Of a stretch of DNA of 64,000 bases, positions 55,490 to 64,000 are shown one piece after another; the first letter of the stretch is position 1; each line of letters starts with the position of its first letter. The stretch is from Flavobacteriaceae bacterium (GTDB taxonomy: Bacteria; Bacteroidota; Bacteroidia; Flavobacteriales; Flavobacteriaceae), in NCBI GenBank assembly GCA_030683815.1, contig JAUXPJ010000014.1, forward strand, positions 1 to 64,000, written 5' to 3'. The notes under the pieces were generated by a model. The model was not told the origin of the DNA. It made no database searches and saw only the letters and a list, made by a program, of their open reading frames with translations. A program made the position numbers and the translations under genes.

Positions 55490-55497
55490 TACTTTTG
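55490..55497 (+). promoter_or_regulatory. candidate -7 box for the ABC-F gene
   Basis: TACTTTTG 26 bp before the start codon; fits TAnnTTTG. The -33 region shows no TTG. Confidence 0.4.
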
Positions 55498-55523
55498 TAA
55501 AAAAATTGATTTTATAAAACTAT

Positions 55524-57428
55524 ATGCTCAATATCCACAATTTAACAATTTCATTTAACGGCGAAGATTTATTCTCTGAAATCACTTTTAAAATTGACAG
55601 AGGTCAAAGAATTGGTTTGATTGGGAAAAACGGAGCCGGTAAATCTACGCTCCTAAAAATAATTGCCGGAGAGCAGGAATATGATGCTGGAAGTATAGCC
55701 ATTGATAAGGAAATTAGTATAGGATTTTTGAAACAAGATATCGATTTTGAAAAGGGATACACCATATTAGAGGAGGCATACAAAGCCTTTGTCGTTTTAA
55801 AAAAATTGGAAAGAGACATCGAAAAAATCAATGAAAAACTCTCCATCACCCAAGATTTTAACAGTGAATATTACCATCAATTGGTACAAGAATTAAGCGA
55901 TTTAAACCACCGATTCGAAGTATTAGGTGGCTACAAATACCAAGGAGAAACAGAAAGAATATTAATCGGATTGGGCTTTAAAAGGGAAGATTTTGACAAA
56001 CAAACCGACACTTTTTCCGGTGGCTGGAGAATGCGGATTGAATTGGCAAAATTACTCTTACAAAACAATGATATTTTATTGTTAGATGAGCCAACAAATC
56101 ACTTAGATATTGAATCAATTGTTTGGTTCGAGATTTTTTTAAAGAACTATTCAGGTGCAGTAATTTTAGTTTCACACGATAAAATGTTTTTAGATAATGT
56201 TACCAACAGAACTATTGAAATTTCTTTAGGGCAGATTTACGATTACAAAAAGCCTTATTCTGAGTATTTATTATTAAGAAACGAGATCAAAGAAAAGCAA
56301 TTACAAGCTCAAAAAAATCAAGAAAAAGAAATAAAACAGACTGAACAACTAATTGAAAAATTCAGATATAAAGCATCCAAAGCCGCTTTTGCTCAATCGC
56401 TGATTAAAAAATTGGATAAGGTGGAGCGAATAGAAGTTGATGATGATGATAATGCAGTTATGAACATTCGTTTTCCGCTTTCTGTACAACCCGGAAAAGT
56501 AATTTTTGAAGTAGAAAATGCCTCCAAAAATTATGGTGATAAAAAAGTCCTTAGCAAAGTAAATATGCTGTTGGATAGAGGCAGTAAAATTGCATTTGTT
56601 GGTCAAAACGGACAAGGGAAAACTACTTTAGCCAAAATGTTGGTAAAAGAAGTTGAATTTCAAGGTAAAATTCAACACGGACATAATGTTCAAATTGGAT
56701 ATTTTGCACAGAATCAATCTGATTATTTGGATGGAAATCTAACGGTTTTAGAAACTATGGAAAATGCAGCTAATGAGCACAATAGATCTAAAGTTCGCGA
56801 TATGTTAGGTGCATTTTTATTTGGCGGAGAAGAAGCTGATAAGAAGGTTAAAGTACTTTCTGGAGGCGAAAGAAATAGGTTGGCTTTATGTAAAATGTTA
56901 CTTTCTCCATTTAATGTTTTAATAATGGATGAGCCTACTAATCATTTAGATATTGCCTCTAAAAATGTTTTGAAACAAGCGCTTATCAATTTTGGAGGAA
57001 CACTTATTTTAGTTTCTCATGACCGTGATTTTTTACAAGGCCTTACCAATAAAGTTTACTTTTTTAAAGATCAAAAGATAATTGAATATTTAGGAAATAT
57101 CAACGAATTTTTATCGCAGCAAAATTTTAATAATTTAAGAGAAGCAGAAAAGAAAATGGAATTATCAGTTCAGGTAAATAGTAACGGAAAAGATAATTAT
57201 CTTCAGAATAAGCAATCAGAAAAGGAAATAAAACAACTTAAGAATAAACTCAATAAATTGGAGAAGGAAATTTCCAAATTAGAAGATGAAATTAAGATAA
57301 TCGAAAACCAATTAGATAAAAATCTTGTTGATGTAAATCATGATTTCTTTAGTAAATATCAAGCTAAAAAAGATCATTTGGAGCAATTGATGGATGATTG
57401 GACTTTGTGTGCAGATCTACTTAATTAA
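55524..57428 (+). CDS. ABC-F family ATPase
   Basis: A 634-residue soluble protein with two ABC nucleotide-binding domains and no membrane part. NBD1: Walker A GLIGKNGAGKST (about 32-43), signature FSGGWRMR, Walker B LLLDEPTNHLD. NBD2: GQNGQGKTT, LSGGERNRL, LIMDEPTNHLD. The linker between them (about 235-300) is helical and basic, and a C-terminal coiled coil (about 565-634, rich in Lys/Glu) follows, as in Uup-type members. ABC-F proteins act on the ribosomal E site or, for Uup, in DNA/ribosome maintenance. It is 9 bp before the next gene. Confidence 0.92.
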   Translation: MLNIHNLTISFNGEDLFSEITFKIDRGQRIGLIGKNGAGKSTLLKIIAGEQEYDAGSIAIDKEISIGFLKQDIDFEKGYTILEEAYKAFVVLKKLERDIEKINEKLSITQDFNSEYYHQLVQELSDLNHRFEVLGGYKYQGETERILIGLGFKREDFDKQTDTFSGGWRMRIELAKLLLQNNDILLLDEPTNHLDIESIVWFEIFLKNYSGAVILVSHDKMFLDNVTNRTIEISLGQIYDYKKPYSEYLLLRNEIKEKQLQAQKNQEKEIKQTEQLIEKFRYKASKAAFAQSLIKKLDKVERIEVDDDDNAVMNIRFPLSVQPGKVIFEVENASKNYGDKKVLSKVNMLLDRGSKIAFVGQNGQGKTTLAKMLVKEVEFQGKIQHGHNVQIGYFAQNQSDYLDGNLTVLETMENAANEHNRSKVRDMLGAFLFGGEEADKKVKVLSGGERNRLALCKMLLSPFNVLIMDEPTNHLDIASKNVLKQALINFGGTLILVSHDRDFLQGLTNKVYFFKDQKIIEYLGNINEFLSQQNFNNLREAEKKMELSVQVNSNGKDNYLQNKQSEKEIKQLKNKLNKLEKEISKLEDEIKIIENQLDKNLVDVNHDFFSKYQAKKDHLEQLMDDWTLCADLLN

Positions 57429-57437
57429 AAAGTACAA

Positions 57438-58367
57438 ATGCTATTAGAGAATAAACAAAGCGAAAATCAATTGGTGCAATTTTCAGGAATTAAACGCGCT
57501 GATATTTCCTTGTTTATCAAAAGAGAAGATTTATTGCATCCAACTATTTCTGGAAATAAATATCGAAAACTTCGCTATAATATTGAAGAAGCCCGAAATC
57601 TAAATCATAAAACTTTACTCACTTTTGGAGGCGCTTATTCCAATCATATTGCAGCCGTTGCAGCAGCTGGAAAGGAGTTTGATTTTAAAACCATCGGAAT
57701 TATTAGAGGCGATGAATTTGCTTTTAATATTGAAAATACGCTCCAAACAAACCCTACTTTTAGATTTTCAGCGGAACAAAATATGCGATTGGAGTTTGTA
57801 TCCAGAAAAATATACCGAGAAAAAGACACCACTCCATTTTATGATTTTTTAAAAGAGAAATTTGGCGATTTTTACTTAATTCCAGAAGGTGGAACCAATG
57901 AATTGGCCGTAAAAGGGATTGAAGAAATATTGAATAAAGAGGATGAAAACTTTGATTATTTAGCGGTTTCAATGGGAACCGGCGGAACCATTTCCGGCTT
58001 GGTAAAATCATCTTTTCAACATCAAAAAGTACTGGGATTTTCTTCTTTAAAAGCTGATTTTTTTGGCGATGCTATCAATAAATTTACATCAAAAAAGAAT
58101 TTTGAAATATTTAACAATTATCACTTTGGAAAATATGGTAAAGTAACCGAAGAATTAATTATTTTTATCAACAAATTTAAAAACGAGACATCAATACCTT
58201 TAGATCCAATTTATACAGGGAAAATGATTTTCGGAATAGTTGATTTAATCAATCAAAATTATTTCGAAAAAAATGCTAAAATTTTAGCCATTCACACCGG
58301 AGGATTACAGGGAATTGAAGGAATGAATACCGTATTATTGAAAAAGAATTTACCTATAATTATTTAA
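57438..58367 (+). CDS. PLP-dependent ACC deaminase / D-cysteine desulfhydrase family protein
   Basis: A 309-residue fold-type II PLP enzyme. The PLP Lys is in SGNKYRKLRYN near residue 35. GGAYSNHIAAVAAAG holds the substrate, and the phosphate loop is MGTGGTISGL. The call rests on these and on IKREDLLHP near the start. The family deaminates 1-aminocyclopropane-1-carboxylate or desulfhydrates D-cysteine; sequence alone does not decide, and D-cysteine desulfhydrase is the commoner activity in non-plant-associated bacteria. It lies between the ABC-F gene and the glucosaminidase gene with spacings of 9 and 1 bp. Confidence 0.9.
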   Translation: MLLENKQSENQLVQFSGIKRADISLFIKREDLLHPTISGNKYRKLRYNIEEARNLNHKTLLTFGGAYSNHIAAVAAAGKEFDFKTIGIIRGDEFAFNIENTLQTNPTFRFSAEQNMRLEFVSRKIYREKDTTPFYDFLKEKFGDFYLIPEGGTNELAVKGIEEILNKEDENFDYLAVSMGTGGTISGLVKSSFQHQKVLGFSSLKADFFGDAINKFTSKKNFEIFNNYHFGKYGKVTEELIIFINKFKNETSIPLDPIYTGKMIFGIVDLINQNYFEKNAKILAIHTGGLQGIEGMNTVLLKKNLPIII

Positions 58368-58368
58368 A

Positions 58369-59208
58369 ATGAGAACCAAAATATTCTTATATAGCATTTG
58401 TTTGTCAGTGTTGTTTTCGGGTTGTTACACCAAGAAACAGGTATATCATCCGCCAACACAAACAAAAAGAGTTACTGCAAAACCAACAGAGTCAGTTGTT
58501 AAAACAAAAGAAGATGTAAAAACAGCAGTTACAAACAGCACTTATGCTAGAGAAATTCTTGAACGAAAACCGCAATTGAAAATAGTGACACTTTTATACA
58601 TCGATTTATTTTCTGGTGAAGCGATGGCAGAAATGAGAAAATTTAAAATTCCGGCAAGTATAAAATTGGCGCAAGCTATTGTAGAATCGAATAGCGGGCA
58701 AAGTGAATTATCCCTTAAATCGAATAATCATTTTGGGGTAAAATGCCATAAGGGCTGGGAAGGTGATTCTGTTTCTCACGATGATGATTCTTTAGGTGAA
58801 TGCTTTAGAAAATATATTGACCCAAAACTGTCTTTTATCGATCATTCTACTTTTTTGAAAACGAGACCTCGTTACAATAAGCTATTTACTTTTAATGAAA
58901 ATGATTATGTTTCTTGGGCTTACGGATTAAAAGATGCGGGCTATGCCACCGATAAATTATATCCTTTAAAGCTGATAAAACTGATTGAAGATTATGAATT
59001 GTATCTGTTTGATGAGCAGGTTTTAGGATATAAAACAGTTGTTCAAAAACCTGATATTATCACTTTTAAAGTTCACGAAGTGGTTAAAGGAGATACACTT
59101 TATTCCATTTCAAAGCAATACAATTTATCAGTTGATGAGTTGATGAAATTAAATAATCTGAATGGGAATCAATTGTCAATAGGTCAAATATTAAAAGTTT
59201 TTAAATAA
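58369..59208 (+). CDS. glucosaminidase-LysM lipoprotein
   Basis: A 279-residue lipoprotein (FSGC, Cys19). After a Thr/Lys-rich linker comes an endo-beta-N-acetylglucosaminidase domain (about 80-225) with KIPASIKLAQAIVESNSGQS carrying the expected catalytic Glu, SNNHFGVKCHKGW, FRKYIDPKLSFIDHSTFL and WAYGLKDAGYATD. One LysM repeat closes the protein (HEVVKGDTLYSISKQYNLS). It probably cleaves peptidoglycan glycan strands from the periplasmic face. Its start is 1 bp after the stop of the PLP enzyme gene. Confidence 0.93.
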   Translation: MRTKIFLYSICLSVLFSGCYTKKQVYHPPTQTKRVTAKPTESVVKTKEDVKTAVTNSTYAREILERKPQLKIVTLLYIDLFSGEAMAEMRKFKIPASIKLAQAIVESNSGQSELSLKSNNHFGVKCHKGWEGDSVSHDDDSLGECFRKYIDPKLSFIDHSTFLKTRPRYNKLFTFNENDYVSWAYGLKDAGYATDKLYPLKLIKLIEDYELYLFDEQVLGYKTVVQKPDIITFKVHEVVKGDTLYSISKQYNLSVDELMKLNNLNGNQLSIGQILKVFK

Positions 59209-59236
59209 AAGAAACCCGGATTTCTCCGAGTTTCTT
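59209..59236 (+). terminator. hairpin after the glucosaminidase gene
   Basis: AAGAAACCCGGA, 4-nt loop, TCCGAGTTTCTT with one A-C mismatch, directly after the stop. The T-tract is weak (TTCTTCATC), so it may stop transcription only partly. Confidence 0.6.
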
Positions 59237-59262
59237 CATCAAAAAACCAACTTACTAACTAA

Positions 59263-59724
59263 CTAATTGTTTAATCTGCAATAGTTTCTGCAGTTGTTTT
59301 CTGCAAATTTTCTATTGCGATTCATATGCTGAAAATTCATCCGTTTATTTTGATAGGTTTCTTTCCAGCTTAGATACTGTTTTTCTCCTAAAATACGTTT
59401 CATTTCAGTCTGATTTTTTTTCTGATCATCTAAAATAGTGAGCCTTCTTTGATAACGTTCATCTGAAGATAATATTTTATTCTCTGCTTTAAGAGCTTTC
59501 ATTTTTTCAATATTTTGCGCTCTTTTTTGTGCATTTTGAAGATTTAACTGATATAAATCTTTACGTTGTTTATCATTCAAATCAAAATCTAATTCCATTT
59601 TTTTGGTTTGAAGTTCAGCCACTTGTTCAGGTGTGCAAAATTGTCTGCTTTCCTGTTTTACATTTTCCTGCGCATTCAGATTCACCAGAAACATAAATGC
59701 CATAATTGAAATTATTGTTTTCAT
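59263..59724 (-). CDS. Spy/CpxP-like small exported protein
   Basis: A 153-residue protein with signal peptide ending NLNAQ. The mature chain is helical and highly charged, with LDFDLNDKQRKDLYQLNLQNAQKR and DERYQRRLTILDDQKKNQ, followed by MKRILGEKQYLSWKETYQ. This is the two-helix pattern of Spy/CpxP-like proteins (LTxxQ family) and of DUF4890 proteins in Bacteroidota, which are periplasmic chaperones or stress sensors. The tail ENNCRNYCRLNN adds two Cys. The call is by pattern only. Convergent with the glucosaminidase gene and divergent from the YgiQ gene. Confidence 0.7.
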   Translation of the reverse strand: MKTIISIMAFMFLVNLNAQENVKQESRQFCTPEQVAELQTKKMELDFDLNDKQRKDLYQLNLQNAQKRAQNIEKMKALKAENKILSSDERYQRRLTILDDQKKNQTEMKRILGEKQYLSWKETYQNKRMNFQHMNRNRKFAENNCRNYCRLNN

Positions 59725-59831
59725 ATTTTATTGTTTTAAGCTACTTCTTTGACTCCAAAAACAATCGTTGGTTTAATGAGCATTCAACCTTAACAATAAA
59801 TCAACACCCTACTTAAAAAGAATATAAATCG

Positions 59832-59839
59832 TATTTTTG
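59832..59839 (+). promoter_or_regulatory. candidate -7 box for the YgiQ gene
   Basis: TATTTTTG 7 bp before the start codon; fits TAnnTTTG. No TTG at the -33 position. Confidence 0.4.
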
Positions 59840-59846
59840 CAGTGAT

Positions 59847-61757
59847 ATGAACAATTATTTACTTTCAGATTGGTTGCCGACTACCAAAAAAGAAGTTTCC
59901 ATTCGTGGGTGGGAAGAGCTTGATGTGATCCTATTCAGCGGCGATGCATACATTGATCATCCGGCTTTTGGCCCCGCGGTAATTGGAAGGATTTTGGAGA
60001 GTTATGGGTTAAAAGTGGCCATTGTACCGCAACCAAATGTAAATGATAATTTGCAAGATTTTACCAAACTTGGGAAGCCTAGATTATTTTTTGGTATTAC
60101 TGCCGGAAGTATGGATTCCTTAGTCAATCATTATACAGCCAATAAAAATAAACGCGATTTTGATGCTTATACGCCCGGAGGTGAAATAGGTCACAGACCA
60201 GATTATCCCACCATTGTTTATTCTAAAATTATAAAGCAATTTTATCCCGATGTTCCTGTTGTCATTGGCGGAATTGAAGCTTCTTTGCGCAGAGTCACGC
60301 ATTATGATTATTTGAGTGATGATTTAAAACCATCCATTTTAACAGATTCTAACGCCGATTTGTTGGTGTATGGAATGGGAGAACAACCGCTTCGAGAAAT
60401 TATAAATTTACTGCAAAAAGGCGTTCCGTTTAATTCTTTAAAAACGATTAATCAAACTGCTTTTCTTTTAGATGATGAAAATGATTTGCCTAAAAATAAA
60501 AATTGGGAAGATGTTGAGATCAATTCACATCAGCAATGTATAAAAGATAAAAAAGCGTTTGCAGCCAACTTTAAAATTATTGAGCAAGAATCGAATAAAT
60601 TAAACGGCAGAAGAATTTTACAAAATATGGGTCAGAAAAAGCTGGTGATCAATCCGCCCTTTAAAACGATGACCGAACAAGAAATTGATTTTTCATTCGA
60701 TTTACCTTATACACGTTTACCACATCCAAAATATAAAAACAGAGGCTCAATTTCTGCCTATGAAATGATTAAGTTTTCTGTAAATATTCATCGCGGATGT
60801 TTTGGTGGATGCAGTTTTTGTACGATTTCTGCACATCAAGGAAAATTTATTGCCAGTAGGAGTAAAGAGTCTGTTTTAAAAGAAGTAGATGCACTTACCA
60901 AAATGGATGATTTTAAGGGATATTTATCTGATGTTGGCGGATCATCGGCCAATATGTATAAAATGAAAGGGAAAGATATGAGTATTTGTGAGAAATGTAT
61001 TTCTCCATCGTGTATTTCTCCAACAATTTGCCACAATTTAGATACTTCACATCAGCCAATGATTGATTTATATCAAGCGATTGATGCCCACCCAAAAATT
61101 AAAAAATCGCATATAGGAAGTGGTATCAGATATGATTTATTAGTCCCGGAATTCAATAAAAAAGCAGATAAAAATGACTTGGAAAATTACACCAAAGAAG
61201 TGTTGACTAAACACGTTTCGGGTAGGTTAAAAGTAGCTCCGGAACACACTTCAGACAAAGTTTTAAAATTAATGCGCAAACCGTCTTTCAGCAATTTTCA
61301 TCTGTTTAAAAACCAATTTGACTTGGTCAACAAAAAGTTTAAACTCAATCAACAATTAATTCCGTATTTTATTTCAAGCCATCCGGATTGTGAGTTAGAA
61401 GATATGGCGCAGTTGGCATCTGAAACAAAAGATATGGGTTTTAAATTAGAACAGGTGCAAGATTTTACGCCAACTCCGATGACGTTGGCAACTGATATTT
61501 ACTATAGCGGTTATCATCCTTATACGATGAAACCTATTCATACTCCAAAAACAAAGAAAGAAAAATTAGAACAACACCGATTTTTCTTTTGGTATAAAAA
61601 AGAAAATCAAGCGTGGATTAAAAATGTGTTAGAACGCCTTTCTCGACCAGATTTATTGAAAAGTTTGCTTCCCGGATTTGTAAATTCAGTTCAGTTTAAA
61701 AATAAGAAGAAAACTAAAACCGGTTCAAAAAATTTTTCAAAGTCAAGAAATCAATAA
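59847..61757 (+). CDS. YgiQ-family radical SAM protein
   Basis: A 636-residue protein. An N-terminal domain (about 1-290) with WLPTTKKEVSIRGWEELDVI, SGDAYIDHPAFGPAVIGRIL and GGIEASLRRVTHYDYLSD is the YgiQ pattern. A radical-SAM domain follows with the cluster motif CFGGCSFC and TISAHQGKF, then a C-terminal part with FTPTPMTLATDIYYSG. The biochemical reaction of YgiQ is unknown. A further Cys set, CEKCISPSCISPTIC, follows about 50 residues after the radical-SAM Cys and could bind a second cluster. The tail is Lys-rich. Confidence 0.93.
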   Translation: MNNYLLSDWLPTTKKEVSIRGWEELDVILFSGDAYIDHPAFGPAVIGRILESYGLKVAIVPQPNVNDNLQDFTKLGKPRLFFGITAGSMDSLVNHYTANKNKRDFDAYTPGGEIGHRPDYPTIVYSKIIKQFYPDVPVVIGGIEASLRRVTHYDYLSDDLKPSILTDSNADLLVYGMGEQPLREIINLLQKGVPFNSLKTINQTAFLLDDENDLPKNKNWEDVEINSHQQCIKDKKAFAANFKIIEQESNKLNGRRILQNMGQKKLVINPPFKTMTEQEIDFSFDLPYTRLPHPKYKNRGSISAYEMIKFSVNIHRGCFGGCSFCTISAHQGKFIASRSKESVLKEVDALTKMDDFKGYLSDVGGSSANMYKMKGKDMSICEKCISPSCISPTICHNLDTSHQPMIDLYQAIDAHPKIKKSHIGSGIRYDLLVPEFNKKADKNDLENYTKEVLTKHVSGRLKVAPEHTSDKVLKLMRKPSFSNFHLFKNQFDLVNKKFKLNQQLIPYFISSHPDCELEDMAQLASETKDMGFKLEQVQDFTPTPMTLATDIYYSGYHPYTMKPIHTPKTKKEKLEQHRFFFWYKKENQAWIKNVLERLSRPDLLKSLLPGFVNSVQFKNKKKTKTGSKNFSKSRNQ

Positions 61758-61799
61758 AATTTCTATAATTTTTAAGAATTCGCTTCGTTAAAATTGGCT

Positions 61800-61807
61800 T
61801 ATATTTG
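61800..61807 (+). promoter_or_regulatory. candidate -7 box for the MscS-type channel gene
   Basis: TATATTTG 59 bp before the start codon; fits TAnnTTTG but lacks a clear -33 TTG. Confidence 0.35.
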
Positions 61808-61866
61808 GATTAAATTCAATTTTAAAAAATACACATTTCGTTAAAAAATTAAAAAAATTTACCAAG

Positions 61867-63486
61867 ATGAAAAATATATTGCTGCCATTTTTGATGTTGT
61901 TTACCCTAACAAGTTTTGTGCAAGAAAACTTAAAAGTTGATGTATCAAATCCTAAAGCGACCATTACTACTCATTTAAAATTTTTAAATGAAGATAATTA
62001 TCATCCTGAAAAATCTGCCAGAGCATTTGCGGGGATTCCTACAAATCAGGCCAAGCAATATGCCATTAAATTAAAAATGATTTTAAAAGGCAAGGGCTTA
62101 AAAGTTGATTATGATAAAATACCGACTGACCCAAATTTTGTTGATACAACAGCCGTCAATAAACCTAATAAATACGTTTTATTCCCAAAACAGTTACCGC
62201 AAGTTTATTTAGTAAAAAGCGGAAATAGTTGGTATTTTTCTGATGAAACGGTCAGTGAAATAGAAAATTTATATGATGAAGTTTATCCTTGGCATTCACA
62301 ATGGATTCACACATTAATTCCACAAGAAGGAAAAAATAAGTTTTTAAATATAGAATTGCGGCAACTATTTTCGATCGTAATTATTGCTGTTTCCTTTTTA
62401 ATACTATACTTTATTTTTAGAATAATACTCACTTTTATATTGAGAAAAATTCAATTGATGATTTTTCATAGAACAGACCAAAATATCAAAATTGCCCTAA
62501 AACAGTTTGCAAGACCTATTGTAATTTTAATACTCATCAATTTAATTGGAAAAATAATACCCTCATTACTCTTTCATGTTGATGTAAATTACTTTTTAAT
62601 TTTAGCCATCAATATTGTTTCAACCATTTTTTGGGTATATGTTTTCTTGAATTTGGTGAAAGTACTGATGATTTTCTACGAAGATTATACCTCAAGTACC
62701 CCCAGTAAATTGGATGATCAATTGGTTCCGGTACTTCGAAATTTTCTAAAAGGAATTGTCATTTTTATCGGATTTCTAAAATTACTGACCGATTTCGGAT
62801 TAGACCCAACAACCGTAATTGCAGGAGCTTCCATTGGAGGTATTGCCATTGCTTTTGCATCGCAGGATACCGTTAAAAATTTGATAGGAACTTTTATGAT
62901 TTTCTTGGATAAACCCTTCCATATCGGTGATTGGATTGAAGCCGCCGAAGTAGAGGGAACCGTTGAAGAAGTGGGATTTAGATCTACAAAAATCAGAGCT
63001 TTTGATACTTCTATTTTTCAGATCCCGAATAGTAAATTGGCCGAAATTGTTGTAAACAATAAAGGATTGCGTTTATTCAGACGTTATAAAACGGAATTGG
63101 GAATCCGCTATGACACTCCGCCCGAACTTATAGAAGCTTTTGTGAAAGGTGTTCGGCAGTTAGTTATTCTCCATCCTGATACACATTCTGAACAATACAA
63201 TGTGGAGTTTACCGGATTTGGGACGTCCTCTCTTTTAATTCTTTTAAATGTATATTTTAAACAGTTGGATTGGAATGTTGAGCAATCATCACGTCACCGT
63301 TTACACATTGCCATTTTAAAATTGGCACACGAATTGGGCGTAGAGTTTGCTTTTCCGGCGACTACCGTATATATTGAACAATTTCCTGAAAAAACCGGTC
63401 GGAATTTAAAATACGATTTATCCGATGATCGAATTAAAAAGGTTATCCAAAAAATAATGGAAGATTTTAAAAAGGAAATTGATTAA
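61867..63486 (+). CDS. MscS-family mechanosensitive channel
   Basis: A 539-residue inner-membrane channel that releases solutes under hypo-osmotic stress. It has an N-terminal signal or membrane segment, a periplasmic domain of about 130 residues, three to four hydrophobic segments (about 165-300), the pore-lining helix GASIGGIAIAFASQDTVKNLIG, and the beta domain with KPFHIGDWIEAAEVEGTVEEVGFRSTKIRAFDTS and QIPNSKLAEIVVNN. The C-terminal alpha/beta part follows. Longer than E. coli MscS because of the periplasmic part. Confidence 0.93.
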   Translation: MKNILLPFLMLFTLTSFVQENLKVDVSNPKATITTHLKFLNEDNYHPEKSARAFAGIPTNQAKQYAIKLKMILKGKGLKVDYDKIPTDPNFVDTTAVNKPNKYVLFPKQLPQVYLVKSGNSWYFSDETVSEIENLYDEVYPWHSQWIHTLIPQEGKNKFLNIELRQLFSIVIIAVSFLILYFIFRIILTFILRKIQLMIFHRTDQNIKIALKQFARPIVILILINLIGKIIPSLLFHVDVNYFLILAINIVSTIFWVYVFLNLVKVLMIFYEDYTSSTPSKLDDQLVPVLRNFLKGIVIFIGFLKLLTDFGLDPTTVIAGASIGGIAIAFASQDTVKNLIGTFMIFLDKPFHIGDWIEAAEVEGTVEEVGFRSTKIRAFDTSIFQIPNSKLAEIVVNNKGLRLFRRYKTELGIRYDTPPELIEAFVKGVRQLVILHPDTHSEQYNVEFTGFGTSSLLILLNVYFKQLDWNVEQSSRHRLHIAILKLAHELGVEFAFPATTVYIEQFPEKTGRNLKYDLSDDRIKKVIQKIMEDFKKEID

Positions 63487-63511
63487 GCAGTAAAAAAGTA
63501 ACGTCAATTTT

Positions 63512-63541
63512 AAGAGCGTATTCAAAAGCGCTCTTTTTTTA
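63512..63541 (+). terminator. terminator after the MscS-type gene
   Basis: AAGAGCG, 10-nt loop, CGCTCTT followed by T. It also sits at the 3' end of the LytTR gene on the other strand. Confidence 0.8.
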
Positions 63542-63542
63542 T

Positions 63543-63863
63543 TTATAACATTCGTAAATTAATGATATCCATTAATTCTTTCTTCCTGCTTTTACTGATG
63601 GGTAATTGATAGTTACCAATACTGATAATGTTATTTTGAATGAAGTTAATTTTTTCAAAATTAATAATGTAAGACCTATGAATCTGTATAAACTTGTCGT
63701 TTGGTAAAACATTTAATAAACTGGAAAGAGATAAAAGAGTCACAATTTTTTTGTCTTCCATAAAAAAACGAACATAATCGCCCATACTTTCAATATAGAC
63801 AATTTCCTGAATATTGATTTTCTGAATTTTATAGTCCGATTTAACAAAAAAGTAGGTATTCAT
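63543..63863 (-). CDS. stand-alone LytTR DNA-binding domain protein
   Basis: A 106-residue protein consisting of a LytTR domain: KINIQEIVYIESMGDYVRFF, TLLSLSSLLNVLPNDKFIQIHRSYIIN, IGNYQLPISKSRKKEL. LytTR domains normally follow a receiver domain in response regulators (LytR/AgrA type). Here the frame upstream of ATG 63863 has a stop codon four codons before the natural linker, so no receiver is fused within the window. It could be a genuine small LytTR regulator or the remnant of a truncated response regulator. From 63864 to 64000 I see no gene. Confidence 0.85.
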   Translation of the reverse strand: MNTYFFVKSDYKIQKINIQEIVYIESMGDYVRFFMEDKKIVTLLSLSSLLNVLPNDKFIQIHRSYIINFEKINFIQNNIISIGNYQLPISKSRKKELMDIINLRML

Positions 63864-64000
63864 TTTCTTACTTAACGATTATAAATGTCAACTCATCGAG
63901 CAATTGCGTCCATCAATCAAAAACATTCTTTGAGTCAAATTTAATGAAATATATTTGGATAGGTAAATAGGCAAGATGATAATTATCAGTTAATAAATTT

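Noticed and set aside
63864-64000. Frameshifted receiver domain upstream of the LytTR gene
   Set aside because: All three upstream frames contain stops and no receiver-like residues; only 137 bp are available.

Overview
The window is a stretch of chromosome from a low-GC member of the Bacteroidota, almost certainly the family Flavobacteriaceae. The evidence is the gldK-gldL-gldM-gldN gliding/type IX secretion operon, porT next to menG, an XrtF-type exosortase pair, a primary sigma factor without region 1.1, the archaeal-type ProS, and promoters of the Bacteroidota form (TTG, about 20 bp, TAnnTTTG). Most of it is core genome. I see no insertion sequence, prophage, CRISPR array or rRNA operon, and one tRNA gene (Glu, UUC).

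Layout. 1-400: a 109-bp tandem repeat and a small heptamer repeat. 0.4-5.3 kb: a CBS-domain protein, rpe, the primary sigma factor, pnp and rpsO. 5.6-11.8 kb: a lipoprotein of unknown role, accD, fbaA, the outer-membrane assembly protein TamL and a TrmH-family RNA methyltransferase. 11.8-17 kb: porT, menG, an Nfu-type iron-sulfur carrier, a FadL-type porin and a Tyr/Asn-rich lipoprotein. 17-19 kb: proS, tRNA-Glu, rpsT. 19-26 kb: the cell-shape operon mreBCD-mrdA-rodA with purH in front. 26-28 kb: a conserved unknown gene, a GAF-type methionine-sulfoxide reductase candidate and the XrtF pair.

28.1-39.2 kb is the main accessory block, a copper/silver-type efflux island: an HYC_CC_PP-like protein, a CusA/CzcA RND pump, its TolC-type channel, an adaptor carrying a metal-binding domain and a C-terminal DUF3347-like domain, a free DUF3347 lipoprotein, a CxxCH haem-binding protein, a Met-rich lipoprotein, an exported Cys-rich protein with three CxxxCxxxCC repeats, a PepSY membrane protein and a small metal-binding lipoprotein.

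39.5-46.5 kb reads on the minus strand as miaB, a sigma-54 activator, lptE, a TPR protein, secG, groS and groL. It is interrupted between groS and groL by a four-helix-bundle gene flanked on both sides by arrays of 7-bp units. Related arrays occur at 44939-44973 and 45008-45077. 46.8-55.3 kb: topA, an arginase-fold protein that has lost several metal ligands, and gldKLMN. 55.5-63.9 kb: an ABC-F ATPase, a PLP enzyme of the ACC deaminase type, a LysM glucosaminidase, a Spy-like small protein, a YgiQ radical-SAM protein, an MscS-type channel and a receiver-less LytTR protein.

The items most worth a second look are the phased heptamer arrays and the gene they flank inside groESL, a 57-bp element present at 5421-5477 and 49345-49401, the Cys-repeat protein of the metal island, and the arginase-like putative pseudoenzyme beside gldK.
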